Source: Bacillota bacterium (GTDB lineage: Bacteria; Bacillota; Clostridia; Lachnospirales; Lachnospiraceae). From it: a stretch of DNA of 37,975 bases. Shown here piece by piece: positions 7,476 through 15,633 of the stretch; positions within the stretch are counted from its first letter, which is position 1, and each line of letters starts with the position of its first letter. The stretch covers positions 1 to 37,975 of the forward strand of contig JAEZZO010000069.1 in assembly GCA_023418475.1 (NCBI GenBank), read 5' to 3'. Below the pieces are notes generated by a model. It was not told where the DNA came from and ran no database searches. It saw only the letters and a program-made list of their open reading frames with translations. A program made the translations under genes and the position numbers.

Positions 7476-8408
7476 ATGTCAGATAATATGAATAGTGTTA
7501 TTACAGCAGCAGATTTTACACCAGTAAGTGAAAATGAAAAAGAGAAGGATATCATTGTGCGTCCAAGCATCAGTTATTGGAAAAATGTATTCCGGAAAAT
7601 GGTGACGAACAAAATATCGATGCTTTGTCTGATTTATACGGTAATTATTGTTGGTTTTGCCATTCTTGCCCCAATACTTAGTCCCTATAATTATGATACG
7701 ACAAGCCTTAAGGAACGAAATCTTTTTCCGGGTGGTGTACATTGGTTTGGTACGGATGCGGTCGGCAGGGATTTATGGACACGTATCTGGGTAGGTGCCA
7801 GGGTATCTCTTCTAATCGGCTTGTTCGGATCCATACTTCCGGAAATTGTCGGTATTATGATCGGAGGAATTGCCGGTTATTTCGGAGGATGGGTGGACAT
7901 GGTCATTATGAGAGTTATTGATGTCGGTTTGTGTATCCCGTCTTTAGTATATATCACAATGCTGATGCTTTTTCTTGGAGGTGGACCCGTTACCATTATA
8001 CTGGCACTTGCTTTAACAGGCTGGATGGGTTCGGCCCGTAATGTACGAGGCAGAATTATGCAGTTTAAGAACAGGGAATTTGTTCTTGCGTCCAGAACGC
8101 TTGGAGGAAGCTCCATGCGGTTGATTTTTAAGGATATTTTACCAAACATAATGGGACAGCTGGTTGTCGGAATTACCTCCGGAATACCACAGGCAATATT
8201 TATGGAGGCCTATTTAAGCTTTATCGGAATGGGAGTACAGTCACCGATGACATCCTGGGGGCAGCTGTCACAGACCGGAGTAAACCTATATAGGATCTAT
8301 CCCTATCAATTATATATTCCAAGTATAATTATCAGTCTGACAATACTAATATTCTATATTTTTGGTAACTGTCTGCGTGATGCATTGGATCCGAAGCTTG
8401 GAAATTAG
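7476..8408 (+). CDS. Peptide ABC transporter permease, DppC/OppC type
   Basis: This 310-residue second permease has a longer soluble N-terminus (about 1-45), typical of DppC/OppC, followed by a membrane core. The family landmarks are the N-terminal OppC_N segment (SYWKNVFRKMVTNK), HWFGTDAVGRDLWTRI near residue 90, and the EAA loop FVLASRTLGGSSMRLIFKDILPN. The start at 7476 is set by AAGGAGG at 7464-7470, 5 nt upstream; a longer reading from 7383 would overlap dppB deeply and is not credible. It heterodimerises with the preceding permease to form the channel. The stop codon is followed after 15 nt by the first ATPase gene. Confidence 0.94.
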   Translation: MSDNMNSVITAADFTPVSENEKEKDIIVRPSISYWKNVFRKMVTNKISMLCLIYTVIIVGFAILAPILSPYNYDTTSLKERNLFPGGVHWFGTDAVGRDLWTRIWVGARVSLLIGLFGSILPEIVGIMIGGIAGYFGGWVDMVIMRVIDVGLCIPSLVYITMLMLFLGGGPVTIILALALTGWMGSARNVRGRIMQFKNREFVLASRTLGGSSMRLIFKDILPNIMGQLVVGITSGIPQAIFMEAYLSFIGMGVQSPMTSWGQLSQTGVNLYRIYPYQLYIPSIIISLTILIFYIFGNCLRDALDPKLGN

Positions 8409-8423
8409 GAGGGTAAGAAAGTT

Positions 8424-9494
8424 ATGGGAGAAAGATTGTTAACAGTAGAAAATCTGGAGGTATCCTTTCAAACCTATGCCGGAGAGGTGCATGCGGTTAG
8501 AGGAGTTTCCTTCCATGTGGATAAGGGAGAGACACTTGCAATTGTAGGTGAGTCAGGTTGCGGAAAATCGGTTAGCATGCAAACCGTTATGCGGTTACTT
8601 CCAACACCACCGTCCTTTGTAAAAAATGGTAAAATAATATATAAGAAGGAAGATATTCTTAAAAAAACAGATAAGCAAATGGAGCATTACCGTGGAAATG
8701 AGTTTGCGATGATTTTCCAGGATTCCATGACAGCTCTAAATCCTACGATGAGAGTAGGAAGGCAGATGTGTGAAGGAATTATTAAGCATCAGAAGGTAAA
8801 CAGGAAGGCAGCAAAAATTATTGCTGTGGAAATGCTTGGCAGGGTCGGGCTGCCAAACCCGGAAAAGGTATACTACCGATATCCGCATACCTTATCTGGC
8901 GGTCAGAGACAGCGGGTGATGATTGCGATTGCTATTTCCTGCAAACCGGGAATATTATTCGCGGATGAACCGACGACTGCGCTGGATGTAACGATGCAGG
9001 CACAAATTCTGGATATTATGAATAGTCTGAAGGAACAGACGGGAGCTTCGATTGTATTAGTAACACATGACCTGGGTGTGGTTGCGAAAATGGCTGACCG
9101 GATTGCTGTGATGTATGCAGGTCAGATTATTGAAACCGGTACAGCAAGGCAGATTTTTTACCAGCCAAAACATCCCTATACCTGGGGACTGTTGGGAGCT
9201 ATGCCTGACACAGGAAAATCCAAGGGAGAACCGCTCTATTCCATCCCCGGGACACCGCCTGATTTATTTGCACCGCCGTTAGGCTGTGCATTTGCGGCAA
9301 GATGCGAGTATTGTATGAAAGCATGTATGAAAGAAGCCCCGCCGGAAACTTGGGATGATAACAAGCATATGGCAAGGTGCTGGCTGCTCGATGAGCGGGC
9401 GCCGAAAGTAACTCCGCCGCAGGGTGTCATTCCAAAACCAATGCAGCCGCTGGATGAACAGTTTACTGCTAGAAATGAGGAAACGCATGAATGA
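8424..9494 (+). CDS. Peptide ABC transporter ATPase, DppD/OppD type
   Basis: This 356-residue cytoplasmic ATPase has Walker A GESGCGKS (42-49), a Q loop (FQDSMTALNP), the ABC signature LSGGQRQRV, Walker B ILFADEP and the H loop VTHD. The C-terminal oligo_HPY extension contains a cysteine set (GCAFAARCEYCMKAC). In some DppD proteins these cysteines bind an iron-sulfur cluster; whether they do here is inference. GGAGG precedes the ATG at a normal distance. The 3' end overlaps the start of the next ATPase by 8 nt, which indicates translational coupling and a DppD-DppF heterodimer. Confidence 0.95.
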   Translation: MGERLLTVENLEVSFQTYAGEVHAVRGVSFHVDKGETLAIVGESGCGKSVSMQTVMRLLPTPPSFVKNGKIIYKKEDILKKTDKQMEHYRGNEFAMIFQDSMTALNPTMRVGRQMCEGIIKHQKVNRKAAKIIAVEMLGRVGLPNPEKVYYRYPHTLSGGQRQRVMIAIAISCKPGILFADEPTTALDVTMQAQILDIMNSLKEQTGASIVLVTHDLGVVAKMADRIAVMYAGQIIETGTARQIFYQPKHPYTWGLLGAMPDTGKSKGEPLYSIPGTPPDLFAPPLGCAFAARCEYCMKACMKEAPPETWDDNKHMARCWLLDERAPKVTPPQGVIPKPMQPLDEQFTARNEETHE

Positions 9495-10443
9495 TATTAT
9501 ATTGGAGGTCAACGGATTAAAAAAGTATTTTAACGTTGGCGGGAAAAATATATTAAGAGCAGTTGATGATGTCAGCTTTCAGATCAAACGGGGTGAGACT
9601 CTGGGTCTGGTTGGAGAATCAGGCTGCGGAAAAACAACGGTAGGCCGTACATTGCTGCGAATTTATGAACCGGATGCCGGGACTATCGTATTTGACGGAC
9701 AAAATATAAGTAAGATAAACAGAAAGCAGTCGAAGCAGCTGACAAAAAGGATGCAAATGATTTTTCAGGATCCTTATGCTTCACTTAATTCCTTTTATAC
9801 GGTGGCTGATATTGTAGGGGAGGGACTTGATATCCATCATCTTTACAAAAACAGAAAAGAGAGAGACGAAAGGATCGCCCAGCTGCTGGAAAAGGTCGGA
9901 CTTCACAGGGATCATATGAATCGCTTCCCGCATGAATTCTCAGGCGGACAGCGACAGCGCGTTGGGATAGCCCGCGCTCTTGCACTGGATCCGGAATTCA
10001 TTGTTTGTGATGAAGCAATTTCAGCTCTTGATGTCTCCATTCAGGCACAGGTTGTTAATATGCTGATGACTTTTCAGCAGGAAATGGGACTTACTTATTT
10101 ATTCATAGCCCATGATCTGTCCATGGTACGCCATATTTCTAACCAGACGGCGGTCATGTATCTGGGTACTATGGTTGAATATGGGGATACGGAAGAAATA
10201 TATAAGCATCCGTTGCATCCATATACCCAAGGATTATTATCCGCTGTTCCGGTTGCTAATCCAGATTATGAAAAAATACATGATAGAATTCCGATGGATG
10301 GGGAAGTACCCAGTCCGATTAATCCTAGGCCGGGTTGCAGGTTTGCAGGAAGGTGCAGATATGCAACAGAAAGGTGCAGACAGGAAACACCGATACTTCG
10401 CAAAGCTGCAGGAGAACATCTGGTGGCTTGTCATATAATATGA
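9487..10443 (+). CDS. Peptide ABC transporter ATPase, DppF/OppF type
   Basis: This 318-residue second ATPase of the importer has Walker A GESGCGKTT, Q loop FQDPYASLN, signature FSGGQRQRVG, Walker B FIVCDEAISALD and H loop IAHD. Its C-terminal oligo_HPY region carries GCRFAGRCRYATERC. I start at ATG 9487 (MNDIILEVNGLKKYF), with AGGA at 9478-9481; the in-frame ATG at 9475 is possible and 9424 is not. The gene ends the five-gene transporter block. A 140-bp gap before the aminotransferase gene contains no clear terminator, so read-through is likely. Confidence 0.95.
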   Translation: MNDIILEVNGLKKYFNVGGKNILRAVDDVSFQIKRGETLGLVGESGCGKTTVGRTLLRIYEPDAGTIVFDGQNISKINRKQSKQLTKRMQMIFQDPYASLNSFYTVADIVGEGLDIHHLYKNRKERDERIAQLLEKVGLHRDHMNRFPHEFSGGQRQRVGIARALALDPEFIVCDEAISALDVSIQAQVVNMLMTFQQEMGLTYLFIAHDLSMVRHISNQTAVMYLGTMVEYGDTEEIYKHPLHPYTQGLLSAVPVANPDYEKIHDRIPMDGEVPSPINPRPGCRFAGRCRYATERCRQETPILRKAAGEHLVACHII

Positions 10444-10524
10444 TTAGCCCGACAAAAAACCCCTTCAGGCTATGAAGATGTGTTGGAGTATATCTATATC
10501 CATCGGGTAAATAAATTCTAGGCT

Positions 10525-10537
10525 TTAATCGGATTAA
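10525..10537 (+). promoter_or_regulatory. Small palindrome upstream of the aminotransferase gene
   Basis: TTAAT (10525-10529) and ATTAA (10533-10537) flank CGG, and an overlapping GATTAATC palindrome covers 10532-10539. It lies 47 bp before the start codon of the PLP enzyme. An operator for the regulator two genes downstream is possible but not demonstrated. Confidence 0.25.
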
Positions 10538-10583
10538 TCATAAAATAGATCCAAATACATCATGGGAACGGAGATAAAATGAG

Positions 10584-11750
10584 ATGGAATATGATTTTAA
10601 TACAAGAGTTGACCGAACTGGTATGGCTTCCATTAGAGAACTGGTAATGCCAGAGACAACAAAAAATGCCGGATTGATCAGCTGCTGGGGAGCCGAATTT
10701 GAATTTAAGACAGCACCCTTTGTCATACAGGCAATCAAGGACTGGGCGGACCGGGGACTTGCGGCTTATTGCTGTGAGGACGATGTTTTACTGGAGACGA
10801 TTACTAACTGGATGAAAATGCATAGAGGCTGGAACATCAAAAAGGAATGGATCGTTCCCACCTACGGGCTTACCTGTTCGGTGGCAACCATATGCAGAGC
10901 GTTTACCAAACCGGGAGACGGGATTATTGGGCTTGGCCCGGTTTATCATATGACCTGGGAAGCCATCGAGCTAAATGGAAGAGTACATGTGGATTGTCCG
11001 CTGCTTTTCGACGGAAATACCTATATGATAGATTATGAGAAGTTGGAAGTGCTTATGGCAAAGCCGGAAAACAAGGTATTCACCTTCTGTAATCCACATA
11101 ACCCCATTGCAAAGGTATGGGGCAGAGAAGACCTTATAAAAATTGCGGAATTGGCACTGCGCTATGACAAGATCATTTATAGCGATGAAATATTTGCGGA
11201 TACCGTTTATGAAGGCATTGAAATGCTGACCTTTGATCAGGTAACCAGTCAGCCGCTCAAATGGATTGTAGCTACTTCTCTGGGAAAAACCTTTAGTATA
11301 ACCGGAGTTGGTCAGGCCAACCTGATCATTAAGGATAAAAAACTCCGGGAACAATTTATCAAACAGCGAGATAAGGATCACTATGGAAGCTTTAATCCAA
11401 TGATGCGGGCAGCATATTTTGGAGGCTATACGGAGGAAGGCAGCAGATGGGTTAAGGAAATGATGAAATATTGTTATGAGAATTACCTGTTCCTAAACGA
11501 CTTTTTTAAGGAAAATATTCCGGAGATGAAAATAATAAAGCCGGAGGGAAGTTATATATTATGGATTGATTGTCGTGGCTTTGGATTTAGAACAGCGCAG
11601 GAGTATGATACATTTTTTGAAGAGGCAGGCTTCGCCTGTGATGAAGGATCAAGATATGGCAGTGAACCGGGATTTATCAGAATAAATCTGGCGGCGCCGA
11701 AGAAGGAATTGGTCAGAGTTATGGTGACTCTGAAAGCAGCTGTGAAATAA
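10584..11750 (+). CDS. PatB/MalY-type PLP-dependent aminotransferase or C-S lyase
   Basis: This 388-residue fold-type I PLP enzyme belongs to the class I/II aminotransferase superfamily. The overall pattern (FNTRVDRTGMASIR at the N-terminus, SCWGAEFEFKTAP, SDEIFADTVYEG, TSLGKTFSITG) matches the PatB/MalY group of cystathionine beta-lyases and related aminotransferases. K235 in SLGKTF should bind PLP; D201 in SDEIF and N170 in FCNPHNP should contact the cofactor. The usual glycine after HNP is replaced (HNPIAKVW), and the N-terminal D(F)xxxPxxRxG(S)xK pattern of canonical lyases is altered to RVDRTGMAS, so the reaction may differ. GGAG lies 10 nt upstream. Its position between the transporter and peptidase genes suggests it acts on released amino acids. 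Confidence 0.85.
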   Translation: MEYDFNTRVDRTGMASIRELVMPETTKNAGLISCWGAEFEFKTAPFVIQAIKDWADRGLAAYCCEDDVLLETITNWMKMHRGWNIKKEWIVPTYGLTCSVATICRAFTKPGDGIIGLGPVYHMTWEAIELNGRVHVDCPLLFDGNTYMIDYEKLEVLMAKPENKVFTFCNPHNPIAKVWGREDLIKIAELALRYDKIIYSDEIFADTVYEGIEMLTFDQVTSQPLKWIVATSLGKTFSITGVGQANLIIKDKKLREQFIKQRDKDHYGSFNPMMRAAYFGGYTEEGSRWVKEMMKYCYENYLFLNDFFKENIPEMKIIKPEGSYILWIDCRGFGFRTAQEYDTFFEEAGFACDEGSRYGSEPGFIRINLAAPKKELVRVMVTLKAAVK

Positions 11751-11775
11751 TTAGCAATAGCTTGGAGAGAAGGAT

Positions 11776-12411
11776 ATGATGAATAAGGAAGAGGCTTATG
11801 ATTTTTTATACCGTTTGGCAGAAGGAATTTCGAAAATGTTTGGAAATCACTGTGAAACATTAATACAAGAAGTTATTAATGGAGAGATGGTGACAGTTGC
11901 CATTTTTAACGGACATGTTTCCGGACGGCAGCCAATGTCCCAGCTTGGTATTTTGGGCGGAGCAATGGATGACGTAGAAATTAATTATGATAAACTAATG
12001 ATTGATGTCTGCAATCAGCTGGTCATTCATCCGACTGGTAAAAAAATAAAATCATCAAGCTTTATCTTAGCCGGGGATGATTTTAAGTATGCCCTAGGTA
12101 TCAATTTTGATATTACTCCTTTTGAAAAAATGCAAAATCTGATTGGAGATTTCTTAACCATAGAAGGTGATCTTTATTCTACGCTGCAGCGGGAAAATGG
12201 AAACGATCCGGAGAGCATTCTGGACACCTGTTTGAAAATTATGAATAATACCGGAGAAAAGTTAAATAAGGAAGAAAGATTCGTTTTAATAAAGCTATTG
12301 CGTGAAAATAATTTCTTTGATTTTCAAAGAAGTGTTCCTTTTCTATCAGAAAAGCTTGGAGTTTCCAAGTTTACAATTTATAAGGATTTGAAAGAACTGG
12401 ATCAGGATTAA
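11776..12411 (+). CDS. YheO-like PAS/HTH transcriptional regulator
   Basis: This 211-residue protein has two domains. Residues 10-120 fit the YheO-like PAS sensor domain (CETLIQEV, DISxF-like ALGINFDITPF), and residues 155-211 fit the HTH_22 domain (LNKEERFVLIKLLRENNFFDFQRSVPFLSEKLGVSKFTIYKDL). It is a likely ligand-responsive DNA-binding protein. The characterised relative DauR controls D-arginine catabolism together with an ornithine-cyclodeaminase-family enzyme, and such an enzyme also lies in this cluster at 22830. It is therefore the best candidate for local control of the peptide genes. GAAGGA precedes the ATG; starting at the second ATG (11779) is equally possible. The stop codon lies 9 bp before the large palindrome. 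Confidence 0.85.
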   Translation: MMNKEEAYDFLYRLAEGISKMFGNHCETLIQEVINGEMVTVAIFNGHVSGRQPMSQLGILGGAMDDVEINYDKLMIDVCNQLVIHPTGKKIKSSSFILAGDDFKYALGINFDITPFEKMQNLIGDFLTIEGDLYSTLQRENGNDPESILDTCLKIMNNTGEKLNKEERFVLIKLLRENNFFDFQRSVPFLSEKLGVSKFTIYKDLKELDQD

Positions 12412-12420
12412 TAGGATATG

Positions 12421-12678
12421 AGTGTAAAAAGTCCCTGAACAGCATTTCAATCATCAATATGCACAATTTATGCTGTTAAGCTGTGATACAGAAGCTTGTT
12501 CATTCACAACCCGCTTCCGCTTGGATGAAGTACGTAGTGGTACATAAGGTCCTAAAATACAGGACCTAAGTACCAACGACTTCATACAGTTGTTCATTGA
12601 ACAAGTTTCTGCATCACAGCAAGGAAGTTGTTTCGTGCATATTGATGAAGTCAAGTTTATGATAGGACTTTTAACACT
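12421..12678. repeat. 258-bp imperfect palindrome, MITE-like or structured RNA
   Basis: The interval is an imperfect inverted repeat centred on a 7-nt loop (12554-12560). Ends match: AGTGTAAAAAGTCC at the left and its near-complement GGACTTTTAACACT at the right. Matching internal blocks are CATCAATATGCAC (left 12452-12464) with GTGCATATTGATG (right), GCTGTGATAC with GCATCACAGC, AAGCTTGTTC with GAACAAGTTT, and AGGTCCT (12547-12553) with AGGACCT (12561-12567). The left arm has about 15 extra bases near the centre. It encodes no credible protein. No clear target-site duplication is visible. It could be a non-autonomous insertion sequence relic or a long intercistronic hairpin. Confidence 0.7.
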
Positions 12679-12724
12679 TAAGAATACAAGGAAGCGTATG
12701 CATACCGGAAGGGAGAGATATAGA

Positions 12725-14104
12725 ATGGTTGATCAGTCTCAGATACAGAGTATATTACAAGAAGCTTTAAAAAATGGCGGAGATTTCGCGGAACTTTTTT
12801 TTGAAGAAAGGGATGATACGAATATCTGCTGTCGAAACGGAATTGTAGATGGTGTGCAAACCAAGCACATTTATGGTGTAGGACTTTACCTGTTAAATGG
12901 CACGAAAAGTGTATACACTTATTCCAATAATACTTCTTATGCAGCATTGCTGTCACTGGCAGAGAAGGCTTCTCAGATGCTGCGCATGCAGGATGGTCAG
13001 AGGAATAGCAAAGGAATTGTTTTACAGGAACAGCAGTATCACAATCCAAATGTGATCGTAGAATATCCATCTTCTGTTTCCTATCAGGATAAAATCAGAA
13101 TAGTAACCCAGGCTTACCGGAATGCGAAGAGTGCAGGCCCGGTTCTTATAGATGCGGATATGAATTATTTTGATGCTGATCGGAGAATTACGATAGCCAA
13201 CAGCGACGGGCTACTGACGAGGGATCGAAGAGTTACCTCAAGATTAAGAATGGGAATTACCTGTGGGGACGAAACCGGAAGTTTTTATCATTGGGAGGAT
13301 TATACAAGACCACAGGGTTTTGAAGCATTTCGTAATTCGGAGGAATACCTTGCGTTTGCAAAAGAGCTGGTAGTGCGCTGTGAAAATATGAGAACCGCAA
13401 AAACGATGAAACCAGGGGTAATGCCGGTTGTTCTGGCCGCGGGAGCCTGCGGGACCCTATGGCATGAAAGCTGCGGACACACACTGGAAGCAACGGCAAT
13501 CGCCTCCAGAAATAGTTGCTTTGTCGATAAAATCGGCAAAAAAATCGCTTCTGATAAGGTTACCTTGATTGATGATGGAACCATGCCGGGATACTATGGT
13601 ACGGATGCTATAGATGATGAAGGACACGTAAAGCAGAAAAATGTTTTAATTGAAAAAGGTATTTTAAAAAGCTATCTGTGTGACAGGCTCCATGGCAGAA
13701 TGATTGGTATGGAAAGCACCGGTAGTGGGAGAAGAGAAAATTATTCCTATGCGCCGGTCTCACGTATGACCAATACTTATCTTGCTGCAGGGGAGGACGA
13801 CGAGGAGGAAATAATCCGTTCCGTACCGGAAGGACTTTTTGTGAAGAGTCTGGGCGGAGGCTTCGGAGGAATGCAGTTTTCAATCGAAGTGAAAGAAGGT
13901 TTTTTAATTAAAAACGGACAGATTGACCGGCAGATAAAAGGTATTATGCTGACGGGAAATGGGGCAGAAGTGATAAATAAGATTGACAGAGTCGGAAAAA
14001 CAGTAGGGTTTGATGCTGGGGGCTTTTGCGGTGCAGCTTCGGGTCTGGTTCCAGTTACAAGTATGCAGCCTATGGTAAGAATATCGGAAATGTCACTTGG
14101 GTAA
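12725..14104 (+). CDS. tldD: TldD-type zinc metalloprotease subunit
   Basis: This 459-residue TldD of the PmbA/TldD family (U62) is the catalytic half of the TldD-TldE heterodimer, which cleaves peptides threaded into its chamber (microcin B17 maturation and CcdA turnover in E. coli). The HExxxH motif is intact: H247, E248 and H252 in LWHESCGHTLEA. The C-terminal GGFCGAASG supplies the conserved cysteine region. The start at 12725 has GGGAGAG upstream and gives the standard family length; a longer frame back to 12590 runs through the palindrome and is rejected. The partner pmbA/tldE gene follows after 129 bp. Being inside a peptide-uptake cluster suggests degradation of imported peptides rather than RiPP maturation, which is inference. 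Confidence 0.93.
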   Translation: MVDQSQIQSILQEALKNGGDFAELFFEERDDTNICCRNGIVDGVQTKHIYGVGLYLLNGTKSVYTYSNNTSYAALLSLAEKASQMLRMQDGQRNSKGIVLQEQQYHNPNVIVEYPSSVSYQDKIRIVTQAYRNAKSAGPVLIDADMNYFDADRRITIANSDGLLTRDRRVTSRLRMGITCGDETGSFYHWEDYTRPQGFEAFRNSEEYLAFAKELVVRCENMRTAKTMKPGVMPVVLAAGACGTLWHESCGHTLEATAIASRNSCFVDKIGKKIASDKVTLIDDGTMPGYYGTDAIDDEGHVKQKNVLIEKGILKSYLCDRLHGRMIGMESTGSGRRENYSYAPVSRMTNTYLAAGEDDEEEIIRSVPEGLFVKSLGGGFGGMQFSIEVKEGFLIKNGQIDRQIKGIMLTGNGAEVINKIDRVGKTVGFDAGGFCGAASGLVPVTSMQPMVRISEMSLG

Positions 14105-14233
14105 ATCAATATCTCTATCAAAATGTAATTTATTACAGAGTTAGCGATGTTTTCTTTCACTTGGCAAGTTTGTGTCTGTGCTGGGCACTCAAATATAGGA
14201 TGTGCAAAAAGCAGTGCAAAAATGGAGGAAATT

Positions 14234-15589
14234 ATGAAGGAATTAGAAGCGTATCGGAAAATAATGAAAAATCTTCCTGATGGAATACGCGAGGCAGAAG
14301 CAGAAGCGGAAAAAAATGACCGGATAATAGCGGGAATGGTCAACGGAAAAGAAACAGGTCTTTCGGCCTCCGATAAAACAGCCATTTTCGTCAGAGCCTC
14401 CGGTAATAAAACAGGTATGACTTATACCCAGAATCTTGAAGCAGATCCAAGAGAAGTTCTATTGGAAGCATACCGAAATTCGGAATATGTACAGGAGGAG
14501 CAGCCGGAACGATTAAATGGTCCGGCTAAGGACGTCTTTGGGCAGGATATAGAGCATGTTACCTTCGAAATACTTCTTAAAAAAGCAGCAGAGCTGGAAA
14601 AGAAAATAAAGGAAGAGGTACCCGATGCCAGTCATCTCTCCGTGATGGTATCAGAAAATCTGAAAACCACCGGTATTGTGAATTCTCTTGGTCTTGATAA
14701 GACTTGTACGGTAAAGATTGCGGAAGCGTCTTTGTCATTTACCTGTGAGAATGGTATCCACCGTTCTTTGGAACTGGAAACCTCTGCACATTCTGTTGAA
14801 GAATTAGAGGACGAATATTTTATTCGTAAGGTAAAGGAGTGGTCAGGCTTACCCGAACAGAAGGCGGTACTTTGTCCCGGCAGCATGCCGGCAGTCTTAA
14901 ACGGTTGTGTAATGTGCAATATCTTACTGACTGCCTGGCAGATGTTTAGCGGCTATCATTATTTGAATAAAAGCACGCCATTTTATGGAAAACTAGGTGA
15001 AAATCTGTTCCCGGATATTCTAAATATCAGTGATATACCGGAGGATGCGATTGCCGGTTACGGAAGAAAATTTGATTGTGAAGGTAGTACTTCACAAAGA
15101 GTAGATATCATTAAGGAAGGCAAGCTGCAGGCTCTGATGCATAATTTAACCACAGCCTCAAAATTGGGTTCTGATTATGCCGGTAATGCGGGACGTGATG
15201 TGAGTCTGATGGCCGACCAGACCGAATGCAAGGTAATCCCAGCAAATTTCACTCTGTTATCCGGTAGTCAAAAGAAGGAAGAGCTGCTGGCTGATTTACA
15301 GAACGGAATTTATATCTATGAATCCTTTGATATGTTTCATTCTGTGAATACAGCTTCGGGGGATTTCTCAATTCCGTGTCAGGGTGTTATTTATCGGAAT
15401 GGAAATCCAATTGGTAGAGTGGAAGGAATTACAATGAATGGTAATCTGGTGCAGTTCCTTCGCAATATAAAAAAGATTGCGGATGACAGGACGACCGTCT
15501 CTATGGTAATGTCGAAAAGCTTAGCGATTACGGCACCATCCATCTATGTGAGCGATTTGTTGGTAAGCGGCGGGCAGGGAGATAACTAA
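14234..15589 (+). CDS. pmbA: TldE/PmbA partner of TldD
   Basis: This 451-residue PmbA/TldE is the non-catalytic partner that completes the heterodimeric protease with the preceding TldD. It shares the overall family architecture: an N-terminal region with FVRASGNKTGMTYTQN, a middle region SLGLDKTC, and a C-terminal GVIYRNGNPIGRVEGITMNGN barrel. In the place of the HExxxH helix it has CVMCNILLTAWQMFSG with no zinc ligands, as expected for TldE. I start at ATG 14234, with GGAGG at 14225-14229; an in-frame ATG at 14147 lacks a ribosome site and would add a non-homologous cysteine-rich stretch. The 129-bp gap after tldD shows no strong structure. The amidohydrolase gene follows after 44 bp. Confidence 0.92.
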   Translation: MKELEAYRKIMKNLPDGIREAEAEAEKNDRIIAGMVNGKETGLSASDKTAIFVRASGNKTGMTYTQNLEADPREVLLEAYRNSEYVQEEQPERLNGPAKDVFGQDIEHVTFEILLKKAAELEKKIKEEVPDASHLSVMVSENLKTTGIVNSLGLDKTCTVKIAEASLSFTCENGIHRSLELETSAHSVEELEDEYFIRKVKEWSGLPEQKAVLCPGSMPAVLNGCVMCNILLTAWQMFSGYHYLNKSTPFYGKLGENLFPDILNISDIPEDAIAGYGRKFDCEGSTSQRVDIIKEGKLQALMHNLTTASKLGSDYAGNAGRDVSLMADQTECKVIPANFTLLSGSQKKEELLADLQNGIYIYESFDMFHSVNTASGDFSIPCQGVIYRNGNPIGRVEGITMNGNLVQFLRNIKKIADDRTTVSMVMSKSLAITAPSIYVSDLLVSGGQGDN

Positions 15590-15633
15590 TAGCAACATAA
15601 TAGAATATACAATAGCTGGAAAGGAACAGTTGA

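Noticed and set aside
10472..10510. A 12-codon frame (MKMCWSISISIG) as a possible peptide precursor
   Set aside because: No good ribosome site, no leader-core organisation and no modifying enzyme nearby; most likely chance.
12421..12678. Complete insertion sequence
   Set aside because: No transposase frame fits inside 258 bp and no clear target duplication was found; it is listed only as a palindromic repeat.
12590..12724. N-terminal extension of tldD back to 12590
   Set aside because: The extension runs through the right arm of the large palindrome, has no family similarity and no ribosome site; ATG 12725 gives the normal TldD length.
14147..14233. N-terminal extension of pmbA (cysteine-rich start at 14147)
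   Set aside because: No ribosome site, whereas GGAGG lies at the right distance before ATG 14234, and the extension does not resemble the family.
13777..14385. A 202-codon minus-strand open frame over the tldD-pmbA junction
   Set aside because: It overlaps two well-supported genes, is serine/isoleucine-rich as expected for antisense of this coding bias, and has no recognisable domain.
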